A stretch of 64,000 bases of DNA from Epinephelus fuscoguttatus (Eukaryota; Chordata; Actinopteri; Perciformes; Serranidae). Shown one piece after another: positions 51,040-62,800 of the stretch (the stretch's first letter is position 1; the number at the start of each line of letters is the position of its first letter). Both the position numbers and the translations under genes were made by a program. Location of the stretch: positions 12,110,428-12,174,427 of the forward strand of contig NC_064759.1 of NCBI RefSeq assembly GCF_011397635.1, in the 5' to 3' direction. Under the pieces are notes generated by a model that was not told where the DNA came from, did no database searches, and saw nothing but the letters and a program-made list of their open reading frames with translations.

Positions 51040-51640
51040 TTATATGAATGTATTAATAATAAATATAAAAGCATTTGTCATATGCAACAATGTTTAAAAC
51101 TAGTAAATAAAATATTTAAAAATATTAAAAATATGTGCTTTACGCTACAATGTTTATCACTAGTGAGTAAAATATTTTAAAATATTAAAAATATGTGCAT
51201 TATGCTACAGTGTTACATGACAATGGTACATAATATATTTAAAATTATAAGAAATATTGGTATTATGCTACAATGTTTAACTCTAGCAAATTAAATATAT
51301 AGAAATATGTTAAAATATTAAAAAATATGGGCATTATGCTACAATGTTTAACACTAGTAAATAAAATATTTTTTAAATATTTAAGAAAAAATAAAAATAT
51401 GGGTATGACATTACAATGTTTAACACTAGTAAATAAAATATTAAAACTGTTTTAAAAATTTGTGTATTATGCTACAATACAAGTGGACTGTCTGAGGAAT
51501 ATAACCAATCTCACTAGAATGTAAAATATTTAAAAAGATAGAAATATGTGTATTATGCTAAGTATGTAAAAGTGTAAAAATATTTGTATTATGCTCCAAC
51601 ATATAAAACTATTGTGGAAAGTTTTAGAGATATACAAAGA
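51040..51640. repeat. degenerate AT-rich minisatellite
   Basis: About eight imperfect units of roughly 65-85 bp. Each carries ATTATGCTACAATGTTTAAC, ACTAGTAAATAAAATATT and a TTAAAAATATG-type end. No coding capacity. Confidence 0.8.
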
Positions 51641-53287
51641 TATACATTATGCTAAAAATTACAGAAAAAAATATTTATGGATAGAAAATAAGAATTAGAA
51701 ATATGTACAATGGAGTGTAATTACAATATATCATTTGGACATTTAGCTGAGAGAAAGCATGTTGTAATATATATCTAATAAGTATTAGAACAAATACAGT
51801 AATCTTTATCCCACACAAATTTAAGAAACCAGGAAGTGTTTTTGTGCTTCAGTGTGCTGCAGCTTAAAGTCAAGATTTTCCTGCTGAACCAGGTCTGAAA
51901 CCAACATTTCCCATTCCAACCACAAATCTGACTGTGTGGACACAAGCATGAGTTAAAAGAAGAACAGACGTGACAGAGACATCAGTGATTTAAAAGTTAA
52001 TGACAGTTAAAGGGGTGAAAATGAGATTGGTTTCTGAATGAGGTAATTAAGCACAGAGAGGGTGAGGGCTGGTGATAATTGAGCTATAATGAGGTCAGAA
52101 GTTAAAAGGGGCTTTGGGTGTCATTCAGACGTGGAGTTTGAATGTCGTTCAACTTTTCTTCCTGTCAGGCCTGAAGCTGACGCACAGTGCCCGTCCTGTG
52201 TTGGGCAGTTGTGTCTCTGGTGGGTCTCCTCTGCTGTCCACTGTCACCTGCTGCATGCCTGCAGAAGCAAAAACCAGCTGCGTCCAGTTCCCCTGCTGCA
52301 GAGTGACGTGACAAGAGGTTTCAGACTGAGGGTGGTGGGTCAGACCAGCAGAGACCAGTTCACTTTGGGGAGACCGGTGGAGGGCTCTCCCCCCGCCCCG
52401 CCACCACTGTAATAGAGAGGGACCTCCCCCCTGTTGCTGTTCGCAGATCAGCTTTCTGCAACAGTAACCTGTAAGACACCCTGTCCCAACTCTGGACTCA
52501 GCAGCTCCAAATTTAGACACAGAGACACAGAGACAGATTTGACGTTAGTTCAGTATCTGCACTTCATGTCCCGTTTATCTGATTCACACCCTCTTAACCT
52601 GACCTCACACCGTATTCCTCAATTGCTCAATTCCAGTTAAAGGCAGTACTTCCTGTTTGACCTTTGGCCTTATTTTATCTCGTGACAAAGCCCAGTTTGT
52701 GTCCTGTGTGAATGTATTATCTATAGCTTTTGGTCTGTGGTGGAACAACAACAAGATTAAGTTTACGACCTCTCTGTCTCTCTCTCGGAAGAATTTGTTT
52801 ACCACGAGCTGTGCCAGACTCTTAATAGTTCCTCTTTCTATTCCTATTTATTATATAATCACATGTTGATAGAAAGTTCTGCTCATGTGATTCAGTCCCC
52901 AGCAGGAACATTTGGATTTAACAGTGACTGTGAATGACTGGAGTGTCTATACACTGATAAAACAACCAGCCACTATAGCTGTATGCAACAATATACTGAT
53001 CATATATCACAAGCATGAAAGTGGGTCTGTGGAGGTGTGGACAGACCCTGTCACATGAGACAAGAAGACAGAGTTGTCATATACTGGAATGCTGTAGTGA
53101 CATTGCACACGTAGGCTATAGTTTCCATGACCCATTAACTATCTTTAGGCTCAAAAGTGTGCTGGGCATATAAAAGTAATACCTGATCTGCACATGTGCT
53201 TTCATCCTCCACACCGTGCCTTCAACCATGTAGGTCAGTGAGGATGGTATGTTGATTATACTTTGTGCTGTAGCCTACATGTTTGGC

Positions 53288-53289
<2 letters not shown>

Positions 53290-53358
<69 letters not shown>
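53290..53358. repeat. compound (CT)n(CA)n microsatellite
   Basis: A CT run passes directly into a CA run. Confidence 0.95.
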
Positions 53359-53359
<1 letters not shown>

Positions 53360-53429
53360 TAACTCAGTACTTGTCCCATTGTCGGTGTCCCTCCCACTCA
53401 TAGCATACAGTGCTCCTGACAACTGAGTG

Positions 53430-53746
53430 TGATGAAGAAAGAAAAAAAGAATGAATGAGAGAAAGGAAGGGAAGGAAGGAAAGAAGGAGGGAAGGAAGAA
53501 AAGAATGAGGGAGGAAGGAAGGAGAGAAGGAAGGAAAGGAGGAAGAAAGGAAGGAGGAGAGGAAGGAAAGAACGGGAAGAAGGAAGGAAGAAAAGAATGA
53601 GGAAAGAGAATAATTAAGAAAGAAAGAAAGAAAGAAAGAGGGAGGGGAGGGGAGGGAAAGGAGGAAGGTAGGAGGGAAAGAATGATGAAAGAAAGAAATC
53701 AAGGAATTAAAGAAAGAAGGAAATGAATGAAGAAATGAAGGAAGGA

Positions 53747-53785
<39 letters not shown>

Positions 53786-53790
53786 GACAG
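53430..53790. repeat. long GA-rich (GAAAG/GGAA) tract
   Basis: About 360 bp that is almost pure purine on the plus strand, ending in a run of AAAG units. It lies about 0.55 kb upstream of the sgk-like ATG. Confidence 0.9.
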
Positions 53791-54099
53791 GTCTTTCGAT
53801 AGGAACATCAAGTGGGTCACTTCACTGACCGCGTGGCTGCAGGGTAGTGACCTCGTGAGCACTTCTCTTTGTCAATGGGGCACGAGCCCAGTCTGCTGCC
53901 TTCAAGTGCAAACAGCAGCTCGTCCCTCCAGGACCTGAAGTATTTCGTTAGGCTACTCATTGCCTGCTCTTCCTCTTGCCGCCTGTAAACGCATTTTAAA
54001 AAGATGTATCATTACCTCACCATACAGCCTACGAATTTATATTTTGTGTCTCTGCTGCAGCCATGAAATCGATTCAGTCAATCAGGATTTAATGTAACT

Positions 54100-54333
54100 A
54101 CAATCACTTTAAAATAACTGGTCGCTCATTAGCGCACGCTTTTATAGCCGACACATCTGAGGGTCCTTAAACGCAGCACTACTCATACGTCATTGGTCTT
54201 TAAACTGAGCTGCTACACCGTGAAAGTTCGGGACAAGCGGGGCGTCTCTGCTGCTGGACAGTCCGCCTTCACTGTCAGCCCACTGCTCTCTCCTCTGTCT
54301 AACTCTTACCAAATCTTCCAGACAGTCGTCAAA
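54100..54333 (+). promoter_or_regulatory. 5' flank and leader of the sgk-like gene
   Basis: A TATA-like string (TTTATA, 54141-54146) lies 190 bp before the ATG in moderately GC-rich sequence. An open frame continues upstream of 54334 but contains no ATG. No receptor element can be called with confidence. Confidence 0.3.
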
Positions 54334-56291
54334 ATGACCGTGACTCAAGACCAGCCGCTGACCTATGCCAAAATGAGAGGGCTTGTGTCATTTTTCTCAG
54401 GTAAATAACCGGCGTTTTTTTTTTTTTTTACGTTACGTTAAATTTGACCGTTAACTGCTAACAAGTGAATCACAGTCTCTAACGGTTAAAACTAGCTTAC
54501 AGAAATCCTGCTACTAAGAAACAAAATCACTTTAAATTAGAAAGAGTAGACCCCTGGAGTTTAAGGATATTATATTAAAGTAAAATATCAAGACTTAGCC
54601 TTTTTTAAATCGTTACAAAAAGTTGAAGACATAACTTAAAAGTTTAGTGTAATGGTTTCATAACTTCATTCAAGTGTGTCAGATTCATGGCAGCTTAACC
54701 TATTGGCTAAATACAGCTGTTGAACTCTTATGTAAGGGGCTGGCTAACCCCCTGCCTGTCTTACAGCTCTGCTCAAGGGGAAGAAAGTTGGCTTCAGTGG
54801 CTTCTTACACAAATGTGTTTCCACTCAGCAATTCTGCCAACAGTAAGTTAGCAATTTCATGTTTACAGCTTTTAACTTCACTGAATCTGATGGAAAAATA
54901 ACTTTTGTCTCTGACCTCCTGATTGAAGCCTGGACACCCAGAAAATCCTGCAGCGACAGAGCAAGCTGAAAAGAGAGAAGGAGAGAGGCACCTTGGTGAG
55001 TTATAGAGGAGTTTTTTGAAAGTACTGAGCTAAGTGTTGACAGGAGATGAAACTGAATCTGACCTCCTGACCCTCCCGACCCTCCTGACCCCTATTTGTC
55101 TGTTCTCTCTGCAGAGCTCAGCGAGCACAGCAACCTCACAGTAAGTCCTTTTACCACCCGATGAAGAAATACGTCATGACAGAAAAAGCTTGGCTTCACA
55201 TTATGGGGCAGCTCTTTCTGTCTGTAGCAGTCTGTTGAGTTACACTTATAGATATTGATATCCTCTTAGTAATGATTATTGATAGTCTACTGATCTGTAA
55301 TTACTTGTCACAATTCAAAATTTCAATATGATACAGTGAGTAGTTAGTTAAAGGATCAGTATGTATGACTTAGTGGCACCTAGCAGTGAGGATAGCAGAT
55401 TGCAGCCAGCAAAAAAACTCCTGGTTGTTATTACTTTATTGTTCATTGTTTAGATGGTTCTTATTGGGAGCTGAATTATCTGCAGGGATATCTGCCTGTC
55501 CAAAATAAACAGACCTGGTGATTCAAACCAGCAGACACACTGATTAAAGCAGTTTCATGTTAAAAATCTGTGTTTTTCGGACCCTGCACCAACTCAGGGC
55601 AACAAAAAAGTTTGTCTTTGGTGTGTCTGTACAATGGACAACCAACAAAGGATGGCAGAGGAGATACCCACACACCAGTGCAACTTGATTGGACAGCCAC
55701 AAAAGGGTTCACAGGCTGAGATCAATGCAAAAAAATGTCAATTTATTTAGGACATCCATTAACAAAAAAGCTGCTCAAAGTGCAAAAAAAAAAAGTGAAT
55801 TAAAACAGCAGCAAACATTTCAGTCCTTGACTATTATGAGTGCTTTTTTGTGTCCGTCACCTCTGCTGTCCCTTCTTGGCCGTCCATTGTACTGACACAC
55901 CCAAGACAAATTTTTTTGTTGCACTAAGTTGGCGCAGTTTCTCAGCAGCGCTAAGACTAACAGCATATTAAGCAATTATTGAAATAAGGACCAAGAGTAT
56001 GCCTCACAACATATATCTTTCATTTTCTTTCATTATGTGAACTAGGATGAAGCCGTCAGATTTTGACTACCTCAAAGTTATCGGCAAAGGAAGCTTTGGA
56101 AAGGTAGGATTTGTTAATTCTTGATATTTTTTGTGATTATTTTTTTTGTTGCTGTTGTTGGGATATTGAATGACAGGTCAAACTTATACAGGTGCTGCTG
56201 GCAAGACATAGAAAACGTGGAGGCTACTATGCTGTCAAAGTGCTGCAGAAACAGATGATTGTCAAGAGGAAAGAGGTAAACTATCTATCTA

Positions 56292-56323
<32 letters not shown>

Positions 56324-59131
56324 ACTACTTGTTGTATCTGTTGTGTCTCTGCAGCAGAGGCATGTGATGGTTGAGAGGAACGTGCTGCTAAAGGGACTAC
56401 AACATCCATTCCTAGTGGGGCTCCATTTCTCTTTCCAGACACTGAACACGCTCTACTTTGTCCTGGACTACGTTAATGGAGGGGAGGTATGTGTATAAAA
56501 AGTTCTTCTCTGTCAACTGTGGGTTGGTAAGAAACTGCCCACAATCATTCAGAATATGAAAACTGCTACCTTGGTATTAGATATTACATAAAATTGACAT
56601 AATTCTCAAAGGGGAACTTTGGTATTTTCTGACCTTGACCTTGTTTTCACATGTTTTTGTGCCTAAGTGACTTATGTGAACAATCATTTTTGAAAGGGGT
56701 TCAGTACTGGGTGAGACTGCTGCAGCCAGCAGCAGTGAAACAGGCTGTGATGTACTTCCTGTGGGCACTGAGCACCGTCAGTTTACAACAACTGAGTGCT
56801 TCTTTTTTGCCACTGACAGGCTCAGATTGTTATTTTAAGTGTCTGACAACATTATGGAAAGGATCCCTACAGAGGGTGACCTTTCTGTTCAACCAGAAAC
56901 AGACCTGAAATTGCCATCGCCTAATACGCCAGACTCCTTATCAGTAAACTGTAATTTAACTGTGTAAATTAAGGGTTTATTTCAACCAAACCAGAGTTCT
57001 ATTTTCTCTGTCTACTTTGAATGAAATGTGTTATATGATAATAAAATTACAGTTTATTTAAATGGAGTTTGGAGTGTTTGACTAAAGCAATTTCGGGGCT
57101 GTTTTTGTTTTAACAAAGAGGATTTTACTCTACAAAGAGGTCCATTTCTGAAGGGATTCTTTCCATAGGTCATCAGACACATATAATATAATAATAATCT
57201 GATCCTCCAGATGAAAAAGGAGGTTGTGCATCAACAGTGATGATACTCAGAGTGCTAAACCCAAAACTCCAATATGATCAAAAATGTAAAAATGGTAGCA
57301 CATCTCAAATTGCCAAGTTAAGGAGGCGGACAAAGTACTCACATTTGACTTGTCTTAATGGCTCACATTAAAAAAACAAACACTAACACGTTTCAGCACA
57401 TGGCCTTCGCCAAACGCTCTGAAGAAGGCCATGTGCCAAAACACGTTAGCGTTTGTTTTTTTGATGTGAGTCATTAAAAGAAGTCAAATGTGAGTACTTT
57501 GTCCGCCTCCTTAACTTGGCAATTTGAGATGTGCTACCATTTTTACATTTTTGATAATAATATGATCCTGTCAGTGGCAAAAAGAAGCCCTTTCAGTGGA
57601 CGTAAGATGATGATTCTCAATCGCCCGCAGGTATTTCATTGCAGCCTATTTTGTTGCTGATGTTCTCACTCAATACTGGACCAGTTTTTAAAATTGTTGT
57701 TGGAAAATACCAGAGCTACCCTTTAAGACTGTGCACTCAATTTAATTTTAGAGATGTCACAGCTCATCTGTTTGTCCTCAGCTTTTCTACCACCTTCAGA
57801 GGGAGGGGTCATTTCCTGAACCCAGGGCTGCTTTCTACGCTGCAGAGATGGCCATGGCGTTGGGATACCTCCACTCTCTTGACATAGTTTACAGGTACAT
57901 ACACATACACAAATAGACAAGCCATTACAGAGTCACTCTTCCAAGTTTTTCTTGGTTCAGCGCTCACTGACTCATATTTGATTTAAATGTGTTCCTCATG
58001 TTTAATTGATTCATGTAGGGAAATCCCAATAAAGCATTCACTTTGATTAGAGAGGTTTGCATAAAAATGTTATCACTAGAAACAACCATGTCTTCCAACA
58101 CCACATTAAAAATAAACTGTTGAGAAAAGTGATAGGAACCAAGACGAAATTTCAACAAAAACAAAGTCACTATCTGTTTTTGTTGGAACCTGTAGACTAA
58201 ACCAACACTTTTGTCTCATTTGTTCGTCTTCCAGAGACGTCAAACCAGAGAACATCCTGCTGGACAGTGAGGGCCATGTGAAGCTGACTGACTTTGGGCT
58301 ATGTAAAGAGGGAGTGGCCATAGGCGGGATCATGCATACGTTCTGTGGGACTCCTGAGTACCTTGCTCCAGAGGTGCTACGAGGCCACCCGTACAGTCCA
58401 GCGGTGGACTGGTGGGGCCTCGGCACTGTGCTGTTTGAGATGATCTATGGGCTGGTGAGTGCTGCATGTGAAACAATCTTATCATCATATAAACCTCTTC
58501 ATTATCTTCACATTACTCAGTCTCCTTGTCTTTTCTCTCAGCCTCCATTTTACAGCCGTAACAAAGTGGAGATGTTTGAGAACATACTTCACGCTCCTCT
58601 GCAGATGCGTAGTGGGGGGTCTCAGGCTGCACGCTCACTATTAGAGGGACTGCTGGAAAGAGACGTCTCCAAACGCTTAGGAGGGAGCCGTGACCTTGTA
58701 AGTGCTCACACACACACACACAAAAAAAAGACACAAGCAATGATGTGTCTGATCACACTAACCACAGAGGGTCTGATTTCAATGTGTTTCCAGGAGGAGC
58801 TGCAGGAACATCCCTTCTTTGCATCCATCAACTGGGACGACCTCCTGGCCCGGAAAGTTAGACCACCGTACATCCCCAAAGTGGTAAGACTGATTCAGAA
58901 ATGAATGGGGAGCACTTTTTTTTTCCAAATCAAAGCCCACAGGACCTGAGTGTGTTTATTCCTCCCCAGACTGGTCCCTGTGATGTCAGCTACATTGACC
59001 CTGAGTTCACGATACAGCCTGTCCCTGCCTCTGTGAATGAGCGGTGCCAGAAGGGCGAGGTCAGCGAGGTCTTCCCAGGATTCTCCTTCATGAACCCATT
59101 GGAGTACGTGGCAGCAGAGCCGATTTTATAA
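54334..59131 (+). CDS. SGK-family serine/threonine kinase (sgk1-like, divergent)
   Basis: AGC kinase of the serum/glucocorticoid-regulated family, acting downstream of PI3K-PDK1/mTORC2 on Ser/Thr in basic contexts. Exons: 54334-54400, 54767-54842, 54929-54995, 55115-55140, 56046-56103, 56192-56275, 56355-56486, 57782-57894, 58235-58454, 58542-58697, 58794-58883, 58970-59131. Total 1251 bp, 416 residues, against 431 in human SGK1. The N-terminus [10 protein letters not shown] resembles the SGK1 LTYSRMRGMV degron/ER segment. Gly loop GKGSFGK (92-98), K114, YRDVKPEN (D209), DFG (227-229), APE (252-254), PDK1 site T243 in HTFCGTPEY and hydrophobic-motif S402 in FPGFSF are all present, so it should be active. 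The stretch before T243 ([10 protein letters not shown]) differs from the NSTTS of SGK1. The ATG at 54334 is the first in frame and has A at -3. It may be a lineage-specific or ohnologous sgk1/sgk2 copy; I do not assign a symbol. Confidence 0.93.
55351..55600. mobile_element. partial 'GTCCAGTGTGTAGGATTTAG' family copy
   Basis: AAAGGATCAGTATGTATGAC then TTAGTGGCACCTAGCAGTGA. It sits in the intron between sgk exons 4 and 5 and has no matching right end. Confidence 0.5.
56284..56322. repeat. (CTAT)n(CTGT)n microsatellite in a 79-bp sgk intron
   Basis: It starts a few bases after the GTAAAC donor of exon 6 and fills half of the intron (56276-56354). Confidence 0.9.
56606..57727. mobile_element. 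long-TIR element with nested fold-back
   Basis: The left end TCAAAGGGGAACTTTGGTAT and the reversed right end TTAAAGGGTAGCTCTGGTAT begin inverted arms of about 200 bp, sharing CTTTTTGCCACTGACAGG. It is the same family as 22529-24097 and fills most of the intron between sgk exons 7 and 8. Confidence 0.65.
57277..57555. mobile_element. near-perfect fold-back (palindromic) element
   Basis: The arms 57277-57408 and 57421-57555 are reverse complements. The outer ~75 bp are identical (ATCAAAAATGTAAAAATGGT, GGAGGCGGACAAAGTACTC), with a few differences further in and a ~12-bp loop. It interrupts the right arm of the 56606-57727 element, so it inserted later. Confidence 0.85.
58970..59131 (+). other. 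sgk-like last exon, AGC C-terminal tail
   Basis: It encodes [20 protein letters not shown], then the hydrophobic motif FPGFSF, ending [12 protein letters not shown] and TAA. DPEFT is the AGC turn region. The acceptor is TCCCCAG at 58969; an earlier AG at 58941-58942 would lead directly into a stop. Confidence 0.92.
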
Positions 59132-59375
59132 CAACGCCAAATCCTCTGGGAGCATGTTTCTTCAAATATTTATTTTTTATGTCATAAATTATTAAACCAA
59201 AGTCTATTTTTAAACACTTAAGCAAAAAGTTTCTTACACTAACACTGCATGTTTCATTGGTTACTAAAATATAATATATTTTTTAAGTTATTACTTTGAC
59301 ATCAGTTCATATTGTGAAACAGGCTGGTCACTATTTCACAAGTCCTAACTACCTTAACATGTAAGAGGGTGGAAG

Positions 59376-59381
59376 AATAAA
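59376..59381 (+). terminator. sgk-like poly(A) signal
   Basis: AATAAA occurs 245 bp after the stop codon in otherwise AT-rich 3' sequence. It faces an AATAAA of the opposite gene 15 bp downstream. Confidence 0.55.
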
Positions 59382-59395
59382 CAATCTGAAGCAGC

Positions 59396-59401
59396 TTTAT
59401 T
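59396..59401 (-). terminator. tmem244: tmem244 poly(A) signal
   Basis: AATAAA on the minus strand lies 420 bp after the tmem244 stop. This makes the 3' ends of the two convergent genes meet or overlap. Confidence 0.5.
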
Positions 59402-59820
59402 GTTTATGCACTTTACATTTATATCTTTAAATATGTACAACAAGCATGTATTGCAACTTTCCCGTTTTGCTGTTACATTCACAGTTTACAAAGGTACTGA
59501 AAATACTTCACAGGGCGCCTTAAAACCCTGCAGTGACAGAGGCATTGTGCATCACAAGCAAAATACATCTCCTCGTGGCATTTACATAAAAACAATAGGA
59601 TGCCAGTCTGTTGACAACCCTGAAACACAAATTGGACCCAGCTCTGACTTTATGTATGATGGTGAGGAAATGGTGTCTTTTTTTAGTGTACAGAAAAAGT
59701 CCATCACCGTGGAGAATCTAATGGATGTCTCCAGGATGAGAGCATCTGGTCTGATCCTTTCCACCTCACTTCACAAGACTGTTTATGAAACAGTTTATAC
59801 GCAGAGGAGCTTCCTGTCTG

Positions 59821-62800
59821 TCAGTAGATGCTGAAGGAGGCGTAGCTCTGGTCACTCTGGCAGGTGAAGTAAGCTATAAGCTGACCATTGCAGATCATCA
59901 GAAACAAGCCGCTGCCTACGTAAAAACAAAAATGTCAAACTGAGCTCATAAAGTTAAACACAGAAAAGATGCTTGTGTTTTTTGTTTTACCTAAAGCCAG
60001 CCACCACTGCCACACCATGGGAAACTCCAACATCACTGCAACATGAAAGCAACACGTCTACTTTCACAAAACATTCTGCAATTTGTGTGTGCCTAGATGT
60101 TTCCGTTAGATCTCCACTCACCTACACTGGTGATCATTACATGCAGTAGTGTGACAGTGAGGGCGTAGTCCCACACCCGCCTCCTCACCACTGCGGCAAA
60201 CAAAAGGCCGCTGCAAAAGTAGGTGAGCTCCAAGGACAGGAGGTTCACTGCAAAAAATACAGGAAGTGAAAAAAATTCAAGCTCATTGTTGATCATACTG
60301 GCTGTGTTTAATGTGCTCACCCAAGTATTTGGAGTTGGACTCAGCAGGTTCGGTCTTAAAGTCAAATGGGATCAGTCCGTCAAAGTGATCCAACCTAAAT
60401 GAGGGGTGGGTTAAATATACAATAAAGGGGAAAACTAATGTCAGCAATTGCAGGACAGTGTGTTAAACCAGTGTGCCATATCATCTTGTTCACAACAACA
60501 CCAGTATACGTTTTAACATGATAACAACAATTCATATCTTGACAATGGCAATATTCCAACTTTTTGACATATTGACGTCATAGTGTTACACACGGCAACA
60601 ACAAGCATGGCTGAAACTGAAACCTGATGGTCAGTGTTGAGTGACACAAGATACAGCGGAAAGAGAAGGGAGGAAAAAGCAGAGCGTGAAGATTCAGATG
60701 GAAAAGACAGTCCAGTCTTTATGGATTTTTCCCAAAGAAAAGGAAATTTCCTGTATACACAATGGCAACTGTTAAGATGTGACATTTTAAGTTGACTTTA
60801 TTTTGTTGTACTTTTTTTATATTTCATACAGAATCAGAATCTCACTGAGAAACTGTTGTTTACAAACTAAAGAACTGAGATCATTTTTGCTTAGTTTGTT
60901 CTGCTTATTTGAAGGCAAACTGTTGAATTTATACTGACATTAACTATAAAACCTATTTTGTTGCACTTGTATCTCCTTGAAAAATATTTTCAGTATCACA
61001 AAAATCCCTTAAAATATCATGCTGTTATTTTAGGGCCATGTCACCCACCCCTAATGTCTACCTGGCAACAGGTAAAAGCAGGCTCCAGATATAGGCGACA
61101 TGGTGCAGAACTAAATCCCCAAATAACTAAATCTAACCACTGCAGTGGCTGCTTCAAAGGTGGATCCATTACCCTTGTCAAAAATAAGCTGTTTGGCCCT
61201 ACTGACCCGCTGTCTGTCACGTTTTCTGCATGTTTTGTATGCATGCCACAACCCCCAAATACACACTGCAGACTACACGTGGCATCATGTTTCGCCTTAA
61301 GAGTCAGTAAAAATACATACAATTTTTTTGTTCTTGGCATTTATGCAAAGAGACATTGGGCAATTTTAATAGACGCACGCCTTCTAAAGCCAAAAGATGT
61401 TAAGCATCAACATGGAGAAGCACCCAGAGACAATGTATCGGGCACTGGCTTAAGGAAATGTCTGTGTTTTCCTTTGGAACATATTACATACACAATGAAG
61501 ACAAACAAGAATGGTTTCAGTGTATCTGGGGCCCATTTATAAGATGTTTTAGATGTTAGAGATCTCTCTCGTATGTTGGACATAACAAAGGACTCATAAT
61601 CACAACCTCTGCATTAAAACTTACTTGTTGTATAGAGGAAATGTAATATACAGTATGCAATGAAGGACTTGTGTCGGTGTCTGTCATATCCTCCTGAGAC
61701 CCCACATTTTGGGTTTACTTGATCTTATTATCATTCTTCTTAACTCAGACCTGTTGTCTTCATCCTTGGACACTTTTTTGTGCCATGTAGTTGTAGTAAG
61801 AACACAATACACTTAGCAATGTAAAAACAAGATGGCAGCCATCTCTGCCAAGTCAGTCTGCAGCCAACCCCGACACAAAAGTGGACATGGTCCAAAACCT
61901 GATCACATTTTATGGTTGAAACTTTGTTTGCAGTTTGATACGGTAACAAATTTGACCAGTTTTAGCAACAGTGACAAGCTAAGATGTTTTTAATTAGGAG
62001 GTACTGCACCATAAAAAGCATAATTGAAAATTAGGAAGTACTTGTTTGAAGACATGAGGACTTTATTATCGTCTGTTTGAGGACATTGGGACTTCGGTAT
62101 CGTTGACAATGTTTAGTTTTTTATACTTATCAGGTCCTACTGATCCCAACAAGCGAGGAGAAATTAAAACTGTACACCAAATAAAAGTTCAGGTCTCAGG
62201 AGGATGTAGAACCCTCATTGTATTTTTTTTCTTTGCCTTTTTCTGTTTTTATTTAATGTTATTATTACTACTATTAGTTTTATTTATTGATGCTGTTTGT
62301 GTTCCTATTTGCTTATTTTTGTTTACATGTGTGTGAGTGTTTGTTATAATTTTTCAATTGCTTTAATATGGCTTGTCAACATGGATGTATTTATTTTAAA
62401 GAAAAGGCAGGACTTTTGTTTCATACATTTGGTATTCTACATGTTCTTTTCTATTTGTATAATGTTGACAAATTAATAAAAAGGTTGTTGAAAAAAACAT
62501 ATAAGTGTTATCTTGTTTTTTAGCCACCATTTTATAATATTAGAATATTCACTGGGTGTGGATGATATTAATTAAAAGAAGAAAGTTCTCGCAGGAGAGG
62601 TTGGTGATGCTTTCAAGGGCTGGTGTGCCTGTGCGCATGCGTGTGAGAGACTCTCACCTGAAGGCTCCGAAGCACACACTCCCAATCATGTAGAAAAGCG
62701 AGTAAAATATGAGCAGACACAGCAGCAGGTTGAAGAGCACGGTCTGTGGGGTTGAGACAGAATATTTCACAATACGGTATTTTAATTTGTGTAATGAACA

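Larger units (their letters stand above)
49776..53289. other. intergenic DNA upstream of the sgk-like gene
   Basis: AT-rich, with a hAT-like fragment (49900-50015), the minisatellite and MITE-like sequence. The 52080-52450 portion is GC-richer, but no gene is recognised in it. Confidence 0.55.
56046..58883 (+). other. sgk-like kinase-domain exons
   Basis: Seven exons encode residues 79-363. The N-lobe runs from [16 protein letters not shown] through [17 protein letters not shown] and [20 protein letters not shown] to [10 protein letters not shown]. The C-lobe includes [120 protein letters not shown] and [16 protein letters not shown]. Exon 9 is one 220-bp unit covering the catalytic and activation loops. 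Confidence 0.95.

Noticed and set aside
52089-52520. Overlapping plus and minus frames over 100 codons
   Set aside because: No domain, no splice-consistent continuation, and both strands open because of GC-richer composition.
53364-53702. Ser/Phe/Leu-rich minus-strand frame
   Set aside because: Translation of the GA-rich simple repeat.
54193-54333. In-frame extension upstream of the sgk-like ATG
   Set aside because: The frame is open but contains no ATG. The first ATG (54334) matches the SGK1 N-terminus.
60958-61542. 194-codon plus-strand frame in tmem244 intron 2
   Set aside because: No motif recognised, wrong strand for tmem244, and surrounded by retroelement-like sequence.
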